Source: Halorubrum trapanicum (GTDB lineage: Archaea; Halobacteriota; Halobacteria; Halobacteriales; Haloferacaceae). From it: DNA of 64,000 bases. This document shows positions 43,238 to 52,100 of the stretch, piece after piece. The stretch is from the NCBI RefSeq assembly GCF_002355655.1, contig NZ_AP017569.1, forward strand, positions 186,001 through 250,000, written 5' to 3'. The notes under the pieces were generated by a model. That model was not told where the DNA came from. It saw only the letters and a program-made list of their open reading frames with translations, and searched no databases. Every line of letters starts with the position of its first letter. Within the stretch, counting starts at the first letter, position 1. Position numbers and translations under genes: made by a program.

Positions 43238-44289
43238 GCGCCGTCCGCGACGCGCTGGCGGACCGCGCGGCGTTCGTCGGCGGTCTCGCGCTGCTCGCGG
43301 CCGTCCTGCTCGCGTTCCTCGTCGCCGATATCCCCGGTAGCGACCTCGTGACGGTCGGCGCGATGGAGCGGGCGCTTCAGGCCGCGACGCCGATCGCGTT
43401 GGCCGGAATCGGCGGGCTCTACGCCGAGAAGAGCGGCGTGTTCAACATCGGGCTTGAGGGGTTCATGATATTCGGCGCGCTGTTCGGAGCGGTCGCGGCC
43501 TGGACGGTCTCCGGCGGCGACGCCGTCGGCCAAGCGGATCTCTGGGTCGGCGTGTTGGCCGCGACGCTCGTCTGCGGCCTGCTGGCGGCGCTGTTCGCGG
43601 TCCTCCTGATCCGTTACGAGGCCGACCAGATCGTCGCCGGGCTCGCGGTGTGGTTCGTCGGGCTGGGCTTCGGACCGTTCATCTCCACGATCGTCTGGGG
43701 CGGCGTTTCGAGCCCGTCGCTGCCGAACATCGACAACGTCGCCGTGCCGGTCCTCTCCGAGGTTCCGATCGCGGGACGGCTGTTCTTCGACGCGTCGCCG
43801 CTGGTCCTGTTCACGGTCCTCCTCGCGGTCGGCGCGTGGGTCGTGCTGTTCCGGACCCGGTACGGCTACTGGGTTCAGGCCGCGGGAGAGAACCCGGAGG
43901 CGCTCGACACGGCCGGCGTCGACGTGAACCGCGTCCGTTACGCCACCCTCGTCTTCTCTGGACTCGCGGCCGGCCTCGGCGGCGCGGTGCTGTCGATAGG
44001 CATCGGGAGCGGCTTCACCGGGACGGGAGTGACGATGGTCGACGGCCGCGGCTGGATCGCGATCGTCGCGTACCTGTTCGGCAACTACAATCCGCTCGGG
44101 ACGTACGGGGCGTCCCTGTTGTTCGGCGCGATGGACATGCTCCAGATCCAGCTACAGACCGCCGGCATCTCGCTTCCCGGGAGCATCACGGGGCTGTTCC
44201 CGTACGTCGCCGTCCTCGTCGTGCTCGTCGCGGTCGGATACACGCGGGTGCCGGCGGCCGTCGGGGAGCCGTACGCGAAGGAAGACTGA
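43234..44289 (+). CDS. ABC importer permease 2 (nucleoside/BMP class)
   Basis: A 351-residue partner permease with about nine helices. TPIALAGIGGLYAEKSGVFNIGLEGFMIFGALFGA near residue 48 is the family signature. YEADQIVAGLAVWFVGLGF and GRGWIAIVAYLFGNYNPLGTYGASLLFGAMDMLQIQLQ are also conserved in guanosine/ribonucleoside permeases. It would form a heterodimer with permease 1. It is the last structural gene before the TrmB regulator. Confidence 0.9.
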   Translation: MSAVRDALADRAAFVGGLALLAAVLLAFLVADIPGSDLVTVGAMERALQAATPIALAGIGGLYAEKSGVFNIGLEGFMIFGALFGAVAAWTVSGGDAVGQADLWVGVLAATLVCGLLAALFAVLLIRYEADQIVAGLAVWFVGLGFGPFISTIVWGGVSSPSLPNIDNVAVPVLSEVPIAGRLFFDASPLVLFTVLLAVGAWVVLFRTRYGYWVQAAGENPEALDTAGVDVNRVRYATLVFSGLAAGLGGAVLSIGIGSGFTGTGVTMVDGRGWIAIVAYLFGNYNPLGTYGASLLFGAMDMLQIQLQTAGISLPGSITGLFPYVAVLVVLVAVGYTRVPAAVGEPYAKED

Positions 44290-44322
44290 CCGGCGGACCG
44301 AACTCCCGGCCCGTCCGGGTAC

Positions 44323-44330
44323 TTCATTAT
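44323..44330 (+). promoter_or_regulatory. TATA-like box of the TrmB-family regulator
   Basis: TTCATTAT is 24-31 bases before the ATG at 44354. It gives the regulator its own promoter, separate from the transporter operon. Confidence 0.45.
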
Positions 44331-44353
44331 CCGTCCCGTGAAAGGACGGCGTC

Positions 44354-45469
44354 ATGAGCGGAGCCGATCCCGGCCTCCGGGACCAACTGAAGTCGTTCGG
44401 GTTCTCCGACAAGGAGATCGACACGTACACCACGATCCTGACCCTCGGCGAGGCGAAGGCGAGCGCTATCGCCGAGGGGGCCGACGTATCAAAGCGATAC
44501 GTCTACAACGTGTTGGGCGAGTTCGAGGACCGCGGGCTCGTCGAGATACACGACCATGAGACGCCGACGACCGTCCGGGCGACGGATCCATCGACCGTCG
44601 TCGACCGGCTTTCCGATACCCTCTCCGCGCTCGAAGGGAACCTGGACGCGCTCTACGAGCCCGACCCGAAGGTCGACCGGCGATACGAGGTCCTCAAGTC
44701 GGACTCGACCGTCAGAAACCGCATTGCGCGGCTGCTCCGGGAGGCGGAAAACGAGGTGAGCCTCTCGGTCCACGCGTCGATCGTCTCCGACCTCGCCGAC
44801 GACCTCAGGTCCGCGGTCGACCGCGGCGTGCTCACCCTCGTGTTGGTCAATGACGACGACGGAACCGACGGGGTCGACAGGGACCGCTTCGACGGGCTGG
44901 GCAGCGCGGTACGCGTCTGGGACCACACCGGGCCGATGATCCTCAGCGTCGACCGGACCCACGGCCTGTTCTCCCCGCCCGAGGTCGTCGTCGGGCCCCC
45001 CACCGACCAGCAGGCGATCGGCTTCACCGAAGACCGGCTCTCGCCGGCGCTGGTCGGCTCGTTCCTCGGGAACTACTGGCCGCTCGCGACGGAGGTCTAC
45101 GTCGACGGGCCGAGCGACCCCCCGGTGACGTACGACCGGTTCAGGCACGCGGTGTTGGACGCGACGCTCCACCGCCGCCGCGACCGCGAACTGATCGCGG
45201 AGGTGTCCGTGCGTCCCTCCCGGTCCTCTGAGCCGTTCGAGACGCGGCGCGGGCGGGTAACTGAGGTGCGACAGGGGCTCGTCGAACCGACGACGAACGA
45301 GATCCCGATCGAGAACGCGCTGGTGCTCGACGACGGAACCGAGGAGTTCACCGTCGGCGGACCGGGCGCAATCATGGAGACGTACGAGGCCGAGCGGGTC
45401 ACCCTCGAGATCCCCGACGCCACCGGTCAGTCGGTCCCCGACCTGCTCGCCGCCTCCTCGAAAGTGTAG
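44354..45469 (+). CDS. TrmB-family transcriptional regulator
   Basis: A 371-residue regulator. The N-terminal winged helix (LKSFGFSDKEIDTYTTILTLGEAKASAIAEGADVSKRYVYNVLGEFEDRGLVEI) is the TrmB DNA-binding domain. A coiled linker and a PLD-like effector domain (residues 115-240) and C-terminal ligand domain follow. It directly follows the BMP importer genes, so it likely senses the imported nucleoside or its sugar and controls that operon. This is inferred from position. Confidence 0.88.
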   Translation: MSGADPGLRDQLKSFGFSDKEIDTYTTILTLGEAKASAIAEGADVSKRYVYNVLGEFEDRGLVEIHDHETPTTVRATDPSTVVDRLSDTLSALEGNLDALYEPDPKVDRRYEVLKSDSTVRNRIARLLREAENEVSLSVHASIVSDLADDLRSAVDRGVLTLVLVNDDDGTDGVDRDRFDGLGSAVRVWDHTGPMILSVDRTHGLFSPPEVVVGPPTDQQAIGFTEDRLSPALVGSFLGNYWPLATEVYVDGPSDPPVTYDRFRHAVLDATLHRRRDRELIAEVSVRPSRSSEPFETRRGRVTEVRQGLVEPTTNEIPIENALVLDDGTEEFTVGGPGAIMETYEAERVTLEIPDATGQSVPDLLAASSKV

Positions 45470-45554
45470 TCGGGGTCGACCCGTCTCACGGTCCGTCCCG
45501 CAGTCCGACCACTCGGAGCGGGGTTCCCGGTCTGCGCCGCGCGACCCCGAATTG

Positions 45555-45568
45555 TATATCGCGATATA
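45555..45568. repeat. 14-base perfect palindrome between convergent genes
   Basis: TATATCGCGATATA lies in the 175-base gap between the TrmB gene and the recombinase gene, in an AT-rich patch. It could be a protein-binding or recombination site, or part of a bidirectional terminator. No other feature is visible in the gap. Confidence 0.5.
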
Positions 45569-45644
45569 AGATTTATCAGTCTCGCGTCGAACAGATTCCT
45601 GACCGACCGAAGTCAACTGAATACGACCAAACCGGCTCGGTCGC

Positions 45645-46676
45645 TCAGACGAGGAGCCGATAGACGTTCGCCTCGTACGTCTCCCGGACCTGGTCGCCCC
45701 AGTTGTGGGTGTAGGTGTCGATCACGTCGTCGGCGACGTCACCGCGCAGGTACTTGACCACGCCGCGGTCACCGGTCCGGTCCCGGAGATGTGTCGTGAA
45801 GAAGTGCCTGAAGTAGTGGGGCGTCACGTTCTCGTCGGCGCCGCCGCCGGTCCGGTACCACCCCTCCTCGCGGGCGTACCGCTCGACGACGTGTCTGACG
45901 GCCTGCGGCGCCAGCCGCTCGCCCCACCCCTCCGCGGTACCGACGAACAGCGGCTCAGCGGGCGACGGCGAGTCCGGCCGCACTGCGAGCCACGCCTTCA
46001 TCGTCCGGCGCAGCTCGTCGTCGACCGGGATTACCGTCCCGCGCTTCCGCTTGTTCGCCGCCGTCCGGACCTCGCCGTTCAGCTCCTCGCCGACGGTCGC
46101 GTCGGCGGTCACGTACAGCGAATTCGGTCGCTCGGACAGCGCCGGCCGGTTCCCCAACGAGTAGGCCTCTTCGAGGTCCGGGTCCTCGACGGCCAGATCG
46201 CGTAGATCGAGGTTACAGAGCTCGCCGACACGCATCCCGGTCTTCAGGAGCGTTACCACGAGTGCGCGGTGGAGCGGGTGGCGAATCTCGGCGACGAACG
46301 ACCGCATCGCCGGAATCGAGATGTCGCGACGCGCCGGGTCCTTGTCGACGGTCTCGTCCATCTCCTCCATCACCAGCGTCATCGGATTGCCGTCGAAGGC
46401 GCCCACCTCCGTCATGTACCCGTAGAACCGGTGGAGGTACGCCGCGTACGTCGCGACCGTGCTGTCGGTGACGTCGCCCCGCAGCGAGTGGACGAACGAC
46501 ATACAGTCCCGATGGGTCGCCGCCCTCGGTTCCGTGCCGTCGAGAAACTCCTCGAACCGCCTGAGGACGCGCTCGTACGCCGCTCTGGTCCGATCGGTCT
46601 TGCCGTGGTAGGTGAGATCTTCGAGGAAGTAACCGATCGGGTCGTCGGGATCGGGGGCCGCGCGGGTGCTACTCAT
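45645..46676 (-). CDS. Tyrosine-type site-specific recombinase/integrase (XerC/D-like)
   Basis: A 343-residue recombinase. An N-terminal SAM-like domain (residues 15-110) precedes the catalytic domain. The first catalytic Arg is in LLKTGMRVGELCNLDLRDL near residue 170. The His-x-x-Arg box is HYFRHFFTTHLRDR near residue 290, and the Tyr nucleophile is in VIDTYTHNWG near residue 323. ATG 46676 overlaps the upstream DUF5805 gene by 8 bases, so the two are co-translated. It looks like a chromosomal Xer-type enzyme rather than a phage integrase because no element surrounds it. Confidence 0.88.
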   Translation of the reverse strand: MSSTRAAPDPDDPIGYFLEDLTYHGKTDRTRAAYERVLRRFEEFLDGTEPRAATHRDCMSFVHSLRGDVTDSTVATYAAYLHRFYGYMTEVGAFDGNPMTLVMEEMDETVDKDPARRDISIPAMRSFVAEIRHPLHRALVVTLLKTGMRVGELCNLDLRDLAVEDPDLEEAYSLGNRPALSERPNSLYVTADATVGEELNGEVRTAANKRKRGTVIPVDDELRRTMKAWLAVRPDSPSPAEPLFVGTAEGWGERLAPQAVRHVVERYAREEGWYRTGGGADENVTPHYFRHFFTTHLRDRTGDRGVVKYLRGDVADDVIDTYTHNWGDQVRETYEANVYRLLV

Positions 46677-47049
46677 CGGCCAAAACGTACCCCCCATCCC
46701 GCCCGCTGTACCGAATCCGGTTTCGTTCCTGGAGGTCGTCGAGGGTCGACTCCAGCTCGTCCTCCACGTCGCCGACCACCGCCTCGACGAGTTCGTCCCA
46801 CGAGCAGGGTCCGGATTCGAGAGCCGTCCGGACGGCCCTTTCGAGGTCGTGACCCCCGGGGTTGGCGGCCTCGGACGGGGGTTCCTCGCGGTCTCCCGAG
46901 TCGGCCGGGGCGAATCCCCGGCGCCCGGCCTGTACCATCGTCCTGACGAACTCGCTCAGCGACATGTCAAGCTCGTCGGCGTGGTCGCGCCACACCTCCT
47001 TCTGTTCCGTCGGCACGTACGTCTTCACCGACTGTCGATCGCCTCCCAT
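46669..47049 (-). CDS. DUF5805 protein with ribbon-helix-helix-like N-terminus
   Basis: A 126-residue protein beginning MGGDRQSVKTYVPTEQKEVWRDHADELDMSLSEFVRTMVQAGRRGF, a pattern like RHH DNA-binding proteins (strand followed by two helices). The C-terminal part (SWDELVEAVVGDVEDELESTLDDLQERNRIRYSGRDGGYVLAD) resembles a winged helix. I associate this with DUF5805, which often neighbours recombinases. It is probably an accessory or regulatory protein for the recombinase gene it overlaps. Confidence 0.78.
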   Translation of the reverse strand: MGGDRQSVKTYVPTEQKEVWRDHADELDMSLSEFVRTMVQAGRRGFAPADSGDREEPPSEAANPGGHDLERAVRTALESGPCSWDELVEAVVGDVEDELESTLDDLQERNRIRYSGRDGGYVLADE

Positions 47050-47470
47050 CGTTCTCGGACGACGGTTCTCACGGCCGCGCCTTCAATCTATCCCAGATTT
47101 CTGGATAAGTGACCTTATCTCGGCAAGTGGTACTCTATTTCCGCCGCCGCGAAAGTAATATCTCGAATTCTAGCACTCTCAATCGGGACTTCGGGGTCCA
47201 GATATTCGAATATCTCTTGGAGTCGCAAACCTCACCCAAACGCCTCCCGAAGTCTACCGCCCTCGGATCCCTACCAACCGGCTCGGCCAACGGTCCCGGG
47301 TATCCGGGCACGGCCCGCGGTGCGTCGTCGGCAGTAGTTCGAAACGGTCGCGTGGATCGCAGATCGTTTGGCTACTCCGCGGTACTCGCGACGAGTCGAT
47401 CGCGCGCGTCGGGCCGAAGCCCATCTGAGTCCGCACATGTATATTTCATGCCGCTATACGATACGCGGAC
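47050..47470. other. 421-base AT-richer intergenic region upstream of DUF5805
   Basis: No credible gene is seen. The base composition is less GC-rich than the surroundings. An imperfect palindrome TATCCCAG-ATTT-CTGGATA lies at 47089-47107, about 40 bases before the DUF5805 start, followed by a smaller ATATTCGAATAT palindrome at 47202-47213. Plus-strand frames through it are Ser/Arg-rich and not convincing. It may hold the promoter and operator of the recombinase operon and the 3' region of the HisG-like gene. Confidence 0.5.
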
Positions 47471-48376
47471 TCAGACGCGGATCTCGGAGTCGGCCGCCTC
47501 GCGTTCGAGCGCCCGGAGGACGCTGGAGACGGAACCGTCTGTCTCGGCCGCGTTACGCATCAGAACCGTCTCGCTCGGGAAGAGGTGTTCGCCCACGGAG
47601 AGCCCGTGTTCGCGCGCCGTGGAGCCGGTGACGGTGAGGTACACGCCGAGGCCGACCCGGGCGATCGCGGCCTCTTCCTCCTCGTCCGCGTCGGGATAGA
47701 CGAACTCGATGCCGTCGAGCGCGTCGGTGCCCAACACGGCGGTGACGAGGCGCTCGTACCGCGGCGAGATACACAGCGGGCCGTCGTAGTCGGCGAGGTA
47801 CCCGCGGTCGAAGGTCGTGTTCGGGGCACGTCGGTCCTCGCGTCCCATCAGAGTGTGGTACACCGTGTCGCCGAGCCCGGTCACGACGCGCACGTCGGTG
47901 TCGACCGGGTCGATGCGGTCGTTGATGTCGGAGATGTTGCCGAGCCCGGCGTCTCGAATCCCGACCACCTCCTCTAAGACGAGGTCCGCGGAGTCGAATC
48001 CGAGCGCGAACTCGTGGGTTCGAAGCGCGCGGAACGGCTCCTCGCGACCGACGAGCTTGACCGTCACGTCGCCCAGATCGACCGTCGCGGCGTCGAAGAC
48101 GATCCGACGCGGCTTCCCGTTCCGATCGTCGCGCAGCAGCGTGAACTCCGGCTCGGCGGGTGTCTCCGGGTCCGAGTACTCGGCGAGCCGCTCGTACGGG
48201 CCAGCGTCGGCGTCGACCGACCCCTTCGTGACGGCCTTCTCGTACCGGAGCGTGTTGCTCACGCCGTCCGCGAGCCGGTCGAGGCGGTCGTCGTCCGCGA
48301 CGGCCGCGATCCGCTCTAACACCGCTTCGAGCGGGCGTCCCTTACGGGGGACGGCGACCGGAACCGGATCTGTCAT
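47471..48376 (-). CDS. HisG-like protein (ATP phosphoribosyltransferase fold), function uncertain
   Basis: A 301-residue protein starting at ATG 48376. The start VPVAVPRKGRPLEAVLERI resembles the HisG beginning. HEFALGFDSADLVLEEV, CISPRYERLVTAVLG (compare the ATRYP motif), and VGLGVYLTVTGSTAREHGLSVGEHLFPSETVLMRNAA (compare the phosphate-loop TGxTLxxN) follow the same order. Several catalytic residues of true HisG are changed (for example ADAIVDIV to GVYLTVTG). I infer a paralogue with another role. No other histidine genes are nearby. Confidence 0.55.
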   Translation of the reverse strand: MTDPVPVAVPRKGRPLEAVLERIAAVADDDRLDRLADGVSNTLRYEKAVTKGSVDADAGPYERLAEYSDPETPAEPEFTLLRDDRNGKPRRIVFDAATVDLGDVTVKLVGREEPFRALRTHEFALGFDSADLVLEEVVGIRDAGLGNISDINDRIDPVDTDVRVVTGLGDTVYHTLMGREDRRAPNTTFDRGYLADYDGPLCISPRYERLVTAVLGTDALDGIEFVYPDADEEEEAAIARVGLGVYLTVTGSTAREHGLSVGEHLFPSETVLMRNAAETDGSVSSVLRALEREAADSEIRV

Positions 48377-48484
48377 TGATCGATCTGCGGCCGGGCGCGT
48401 AAAACGGGTTGCGTTTTTGAACCGGTGCGGCGGGACGCGATTGCGCCGTTCCACGGCGGCGCCGCAGCGTCAGGAATAGTCGGT

Positions 48485-50302
48485 TTAGGGGCCGAAAGCC
48501 TCGTTGAGCCGGCTGCGGAACTCGTCGAGCTCTTCGAGGTGGTCGTTGATCTCGTCCAGCTCGGCCGACACGTCGTCGAGGTCCTCGCCGAGCCGGTCCT
48601 CGACCTCGGTCAGCCGGGCGTCGACCTCCGCGAGGTCGTTCCACAGGTCGTCGAACTCCTCGTCGAAGCGGTCGAGCGTGGACTCCACGTCGTCGACGCG
48701 TTCGGCGGCGTCCGCGGCGCGCTCATCCGCATCTTCGGCCAGATCCTCGGCGTTCTCCGCGCGTCCGGCCGCTCTGTCGACCTCCTCGTACAGCGTCTCG
48801 ACGTCGTCGCCCAAGTCGTCGACGGTACTTTCGACCGCGTCGGCCCGCCCTTCCATCCGCTCGACGTCGGCGACGAGGTCGTCGACGTCGTTCTCGACGG
48901 TCGAGACGGCGTCTTGAACCGACTCGACGGCCTCGTCGACGGACGCGACCTCGTCTTCGACCGCCCGCACGTCCGCTTCCACGCCACGGACGTCCCCCTC
49001 GACCGCCTCAACGTCGTCCTCGACGGTGTCCACCCGCTCGCCGACCGCGTCGACCGCCTCGGAGGCGGAGTCGACCGCGGAGTCGACGCGGTCGACGTCC
49101 GACGCGATCTCCTCGCGCTCGTCGTCGGCCGCGTCGAGGCGGTCGTCGAGGGCGTCGACCTCGGACTCGACGGCGTCGACGCGCTCGTCGATCCCGTCGA
49201 GGATCTCGCGCGCCGTCCCCTCGCCGTCGATGAACTCCGCGAGCGCGTCCGCGTACGCCTCGATGTCGGCCACGCTCGACTGGAGGCGGGCGATCCGCAC
49301 GTCGACGCTGCGCGGCACGCCGCCCTCGAACGCCTCCTCGATCGTGGCGATGTCCTCCTCGGCGGCCGCCCCGGTGCGGATCTCGGCCGCCAGCGCCGCC
49401 GCGAGGCCGCCCTCGCCGGGCAGCTTCGCGGGTTCGTCCGCTTCGGTCTCGTCGCCTTCGGCGACCTGCCGTTCGTCATCATCGGACTTCTCAGCGCCCG
49501 TCTCGTCGGTTTCAGGCGTTTTGTCGGGACCCTCGTCGTCCGCCGGTTCGGGTTCGACCTCGGTCTCCGTCGCGGCACCGACCGGGTCGCCCTCGTGTGC
49601 GGTCACGGCGGCCGTGCCCTCGTCGACCGCGCGAGATTCGGGAGCGTCGGGTTCCTCGTCGTCGAGTTTCGGTTCCTTATCGTCGAGTTCCGGCGCTTCG
49701 GCGTCGAACTCCGGCTCCTCGGTGTCAGCGTCCGGTTCCGCACGGTCTTCCCCCGCCTCGTCCTCGGCGGACTCCGCGTCGGACTCCTTGGTTTCGGACG
49801 CCTCGTCGGACCCTTCCGCGGGATCCTCCGGCAACAGCCCGTCGTCTTCCGCCATTCCGGGGAGGGTCGCGCGGTCGCCGGAGAGCACCTCTCGCACCGC
49901 GTCCGTGTCGCCGGCGCCGAGGACGTCCTCTATCTCCTCGCCGACGGGCACGTGTTCGATCACCGGCGTCCCGAGGAACCCGTCGAGATCCGGGTCCTCG
50001 TCGCGGATCCCGAACACCGTCTCGACGCTCTCGTCGGGGTCGATGACGCGTTCGAACTCCACCCGGTGGTCCTTGTACGCCGTCCAGTTCTCGCTCTCGT
50101 ACTCCGGGTGGAACCCCACCCGGTCCATCGGGAACGACTCCGGGATCCGGTCGACGATACGCACCCGTACGGGGTCCTCGCGGTGCGAAGAGAGGGTGTA
50201 CATCACCGCGGGCACGGGGAACGCGTCGTCCGTGAAGGATTTCTCGACGCGGATGCCGTCCTCGTCGACGGTCGTGGCCGCCTCCGCCGTCCGTTCGCTC
50301 AT
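48485..50302 (-). CDS. Long acidic coiled-coil protein
   Basis: A 605-residue cytoplasmic protein in three parts. Residues 1-125 form a compact domain (VEKSFTDDAFPVPAVMYTLSSHREDPVRVRIVDRIPESFPMDRVGFHPEYESENWTAYKDHRVEFERVI). Residues 130-290 are an Asp/Glu/Pro-rich disordered linker. Residues 300-600 are nearly continuous heptad repeats (DDVEAVEGDVRGVEADVRAVEDEVASVDEAV and so on) predicted to form a coiled coil. There is no membrane helix and no ATPase domain. It looks structural, as in cytoskeletal or chromosome-organising proteins. I do not recognise the family. Confidence 0.7.
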   Translation of the reverse strand: MSERTAEAATTVDEDGIRVEKSFTDDAFPVPAVMYTLSSHREDPVRVRIVDRIPESFPMDRVGFHPEYESENWTAYKDHRVEFERVIDPDESVETVFGIRDEDPDLDGFLGTPVIEHVPVGEEIEDVLGAGDTDAVREVLSGDRATLPGMAEDDGLLPEDPAEGSDEASETKESDAESAEDEAGEDRAEPDADTEEPEFDAEAPELDDKEPKLDDEEPDAPESRAVDEGTAAVTAHEGDPVGAATETEVEPEPADDEGPDKTPETDETGAEKSDDDERQVAEGDETEADEPAKLPGEGGLAAALAAEIRTGAAAEEDIATIEEAFEGGVPRSVDVRIARLQSSVADIEAYADALAEFIDGEGTAREILDGIDERVDAVESEVDALDDRLDAADDEREEIASDVDRVDSAVDSASEAVDAVGERVDTVEDDVEAVEGDVRGVEADVRAVEDEVASVDEAVESVQDAVSTVENDVDDLVADVERMEGRADAVESTVDDLGDDVETLYEEVDRAAGRAENAEDLAEDADERAADAAERVDDVESTLDRFDEEFDDLWNDLAEVDARLTEVEDRLGEDLDDVSAELDEINDHLEELDEFRSRLNEAFGP

Positions 50303-50395
50303 ATCCGCACGTCCCGGAGCAGGGGCTTAAATTCCACGGGCCGGGTTTCGTGGTTGATAACCGAAACGCCGGGAAAACGCCCGCTCGACTGCCGT

Positions 50396-51229
50396 CTACA
50401 GGTCGATCCGATCGCCGATCTCGACTATCTCCAACCGCTCCGGCGACTCGTAGCTCCGCACGTGGTCGTGGAGCGCGGTCGGGTCGGCGGTCAGTCCCTT
50501 CCACATGTCCCAGTGGGTCGGCACCAGCCGGTCGAGTCCGAGGTCGTTCGCGGCCGTCGCGATCTCGTTCTCGTCGCTGTACCACTTCGTCCGGACCGGC
50601 TCGCCCGTCTCCTTGTCGGGGACCGTTCCCTCGGAGCCGAACGCGAGGACGCCAATGTCGATGTCGAACCGCTCCGCGAGCCCGGTAAAGGACGGCGAGG
50701 GCTTGCTGTCGCCGGCGTGGAACACCGTGCCGGCGTCGTGTTCGATCACGTAGCCGACCGGATGGGTGGCGTCGGCGTCGCGCGTCTCGACGACGTGGAC
50801 GGTGAACTCGCCGATCCGCAGCTCGTCGCCCTCCCGAACCTCGGTGAAGGCGGCCTCCTCGACCGCGTACTCCTCGGTCCACGCCTCCTCCTCGCGCGCG
50901 ACCGCGAGCGAGTCGTCGGGCGCGACGAGGTCGGCGTCGGTGTTCGCTAAGATCGGCGCCTGCGAGGGGCCGTGGACGTGGTCCGTGTGCTCGTGGGTGG
51001 CGAGCACGGCGTCCGCGGCCTCCACGTCCTCGGGATCGAACGGAATCGGTATCATGCGTATCGTGCGCGGCGGGTCGCCCGTGCCGACGTACGGGTCGAT
51101 CCAGAGGACGGTCCCCTCGCTCCCCTTGATCGCGAAGCCGTTACAGCCCAGGTACCACAGCGCCACCGTGTCGGGGTCGGCGTCCGCGACCGCGCGCGGC
51201 AGCCAGTCGCCCCAGTCGGAGTCGACCAT
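50396..51229 (-). CDS. MBL-fold metal-dependent hydrolase (UlaG/UPF0173-like)
   Basis: A 277-residue metallo-beta-lactamase-fold protein. LWYLGCNGFAIKG at the start and the metal motif LATHEHTDHVHG near residue 80 are followed by FHAGDSKPSP near residue 172 and a final PTHWDMW near 242. These form a pattern like the L-ascorbate-6-phosphate lactonase group. The natural substrate is unknown. The gene stands alone. Confidence 0.85.
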   Translation of the reverse strand: MVDSDWGDWLPRAVADADPDTVALWYLGCNGFAIKGSEGTVLWIDPYVGTGDPPRTIRMIPIPFDPEDVEAADAVLATHEHTDHVHGPSQAPILANTDADLVAPDDSLAVAREEEAWTEEYAVEEAAFTEVREGDELRIGEFTVHVVETRDADATHPVGYVIEHDAGTVFHAGDSKPSPSFTGLAERFDIDIGVLAFGSEGTVPDKETGEPVRTKWYSDENEIATAANDLGLDRLVPTHWDMWKGLTADPTALHDHVRSYESPERLEIVEIGDRIDL

Positions 51230-51446
51230 GGGCGTCGATGCGGATGCGGCGGGGGTAATTATTCCGAAGTGCGTCCGGACCGGCGGCGAGACTTACTATT
51301 CGTTGTTCTCGAAGCGACGGAAATCAGTTCGAACCCGAACAAATAAATCGTATCTCGCTATATCGAATAGTGTGGCGTTGGGGCGACGGGCGGTCACCGG
51401 CGATCCAGCGAAACCCGGTCACGGCGTCCGGTGGGGGACGACGAGA

Positions 51447-52100
51447 TCAGCCTCGAAAGAGGTTGACGACCTCGTCGACGACGTCGGACTCCACCGCGAG
51501 GATGTACCGTTCGGAGGCCTCCAGCTTCGTCTCGGGGCCGGCGAGACCGTCCCGGTCCGCGGTGGAGATGAGAAGGCTGCCCGCCGGGAGGGCGACCTCG
51601 TCGAGCCGTCGTCCGGCGACTGGGGCCGACTCGGCGACCGTCACCTCGATGATGTCGAGGTCGGCGGTGGGGTACACGAGCGTCCGAATCCCCTCGCCCG
51701 TGAGCATGTCGGCCGCGTGGTCGCCGCCGAGCGACTGCGGGAGGAGCGTCGCGTCGACGACCTCGTCGTGGTCCGGCTCCGTGGCCGTCTCCGACCGGGC
51801 GAGCGTCCGGATCGACGGCTCGAGGTAGTGGGCCGTCAGGCAGATCTCCGTGTTCGTCTCCGTCTCGTCGGTGAGCGCGGCGATCGCGTCGGCGTCGCCG
51901 AGGTCAGCCTGCCTGAGGATCGACTGCTCCGTGGCGTCGCCGTGGATCACCGGTCCGAGGTACTCGTCGGCCAGTTCCTCGACGCGGTCCCCGTCGACCT
52001 CGATCAGCAGCACCTCGTGCCCCTGTTCCGTGAGGTTCTTCGCGGTCTGTAGCCCGACCCGACCCCCGCCGGCGATGACGAACCGCTTCGTTCGGGTCAT
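51447..52100 (-). CDS. TrkA-type NAD-binding regulatory protein (RCK N and C domains)
   Basis: A 217-residue cytoplasmic regulator. It has an RCK_N Rossmann domain (FVIAGGGRVGLQTAKNL, then LIEVDGDRVEELAD, VIHGDATEQSILRQADLGDADAIAALTDET) and a C-terminal RCK_C/TrkA_C domain (VTVAESAPVAGRRLDEVALPAGSLLISTADRDG). Such proteins gate K+ channels or other transporters on nucleotide binding. It is divergent from the APC permease; a paralogue of the same length follows that permease. Confidence 0.87.
   Translation of the reverse strand: MTRTKRFVIAGGGRVGLQTAKNLTEQGHEVLLIEVDGDRVEELADEYLGPVIHGDATEQSILRQADLGDADAIAALTDETETNTEICLTAHYLEPSIRTLARSETATEPDHDEVVDATLLPQSLGGDHAADMLTGEGIRTLVYPTADLDIIEVTVAESAPVAGRRLDEVALPAGSLLISTADRDGLAGPETKLEASERYILAVESDVVDEVVNLFRG

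Noticed and set aside
45645-47049. Phage or plasmid integration module at the recombinase
   Set aside because: No viral or plasmid genes or direct repeats flank it; the recombinase-DUF5805 pair looks like a resident chromosomal unit.
47109-47699. 196-codon plus-strand frame upstream of and opposite the HisG-like gene
   Set aside because: Ser/Arg-rich, overlaps the HisG-like gene antisense, has no domain, and its third positions do not follow the genome's preference.
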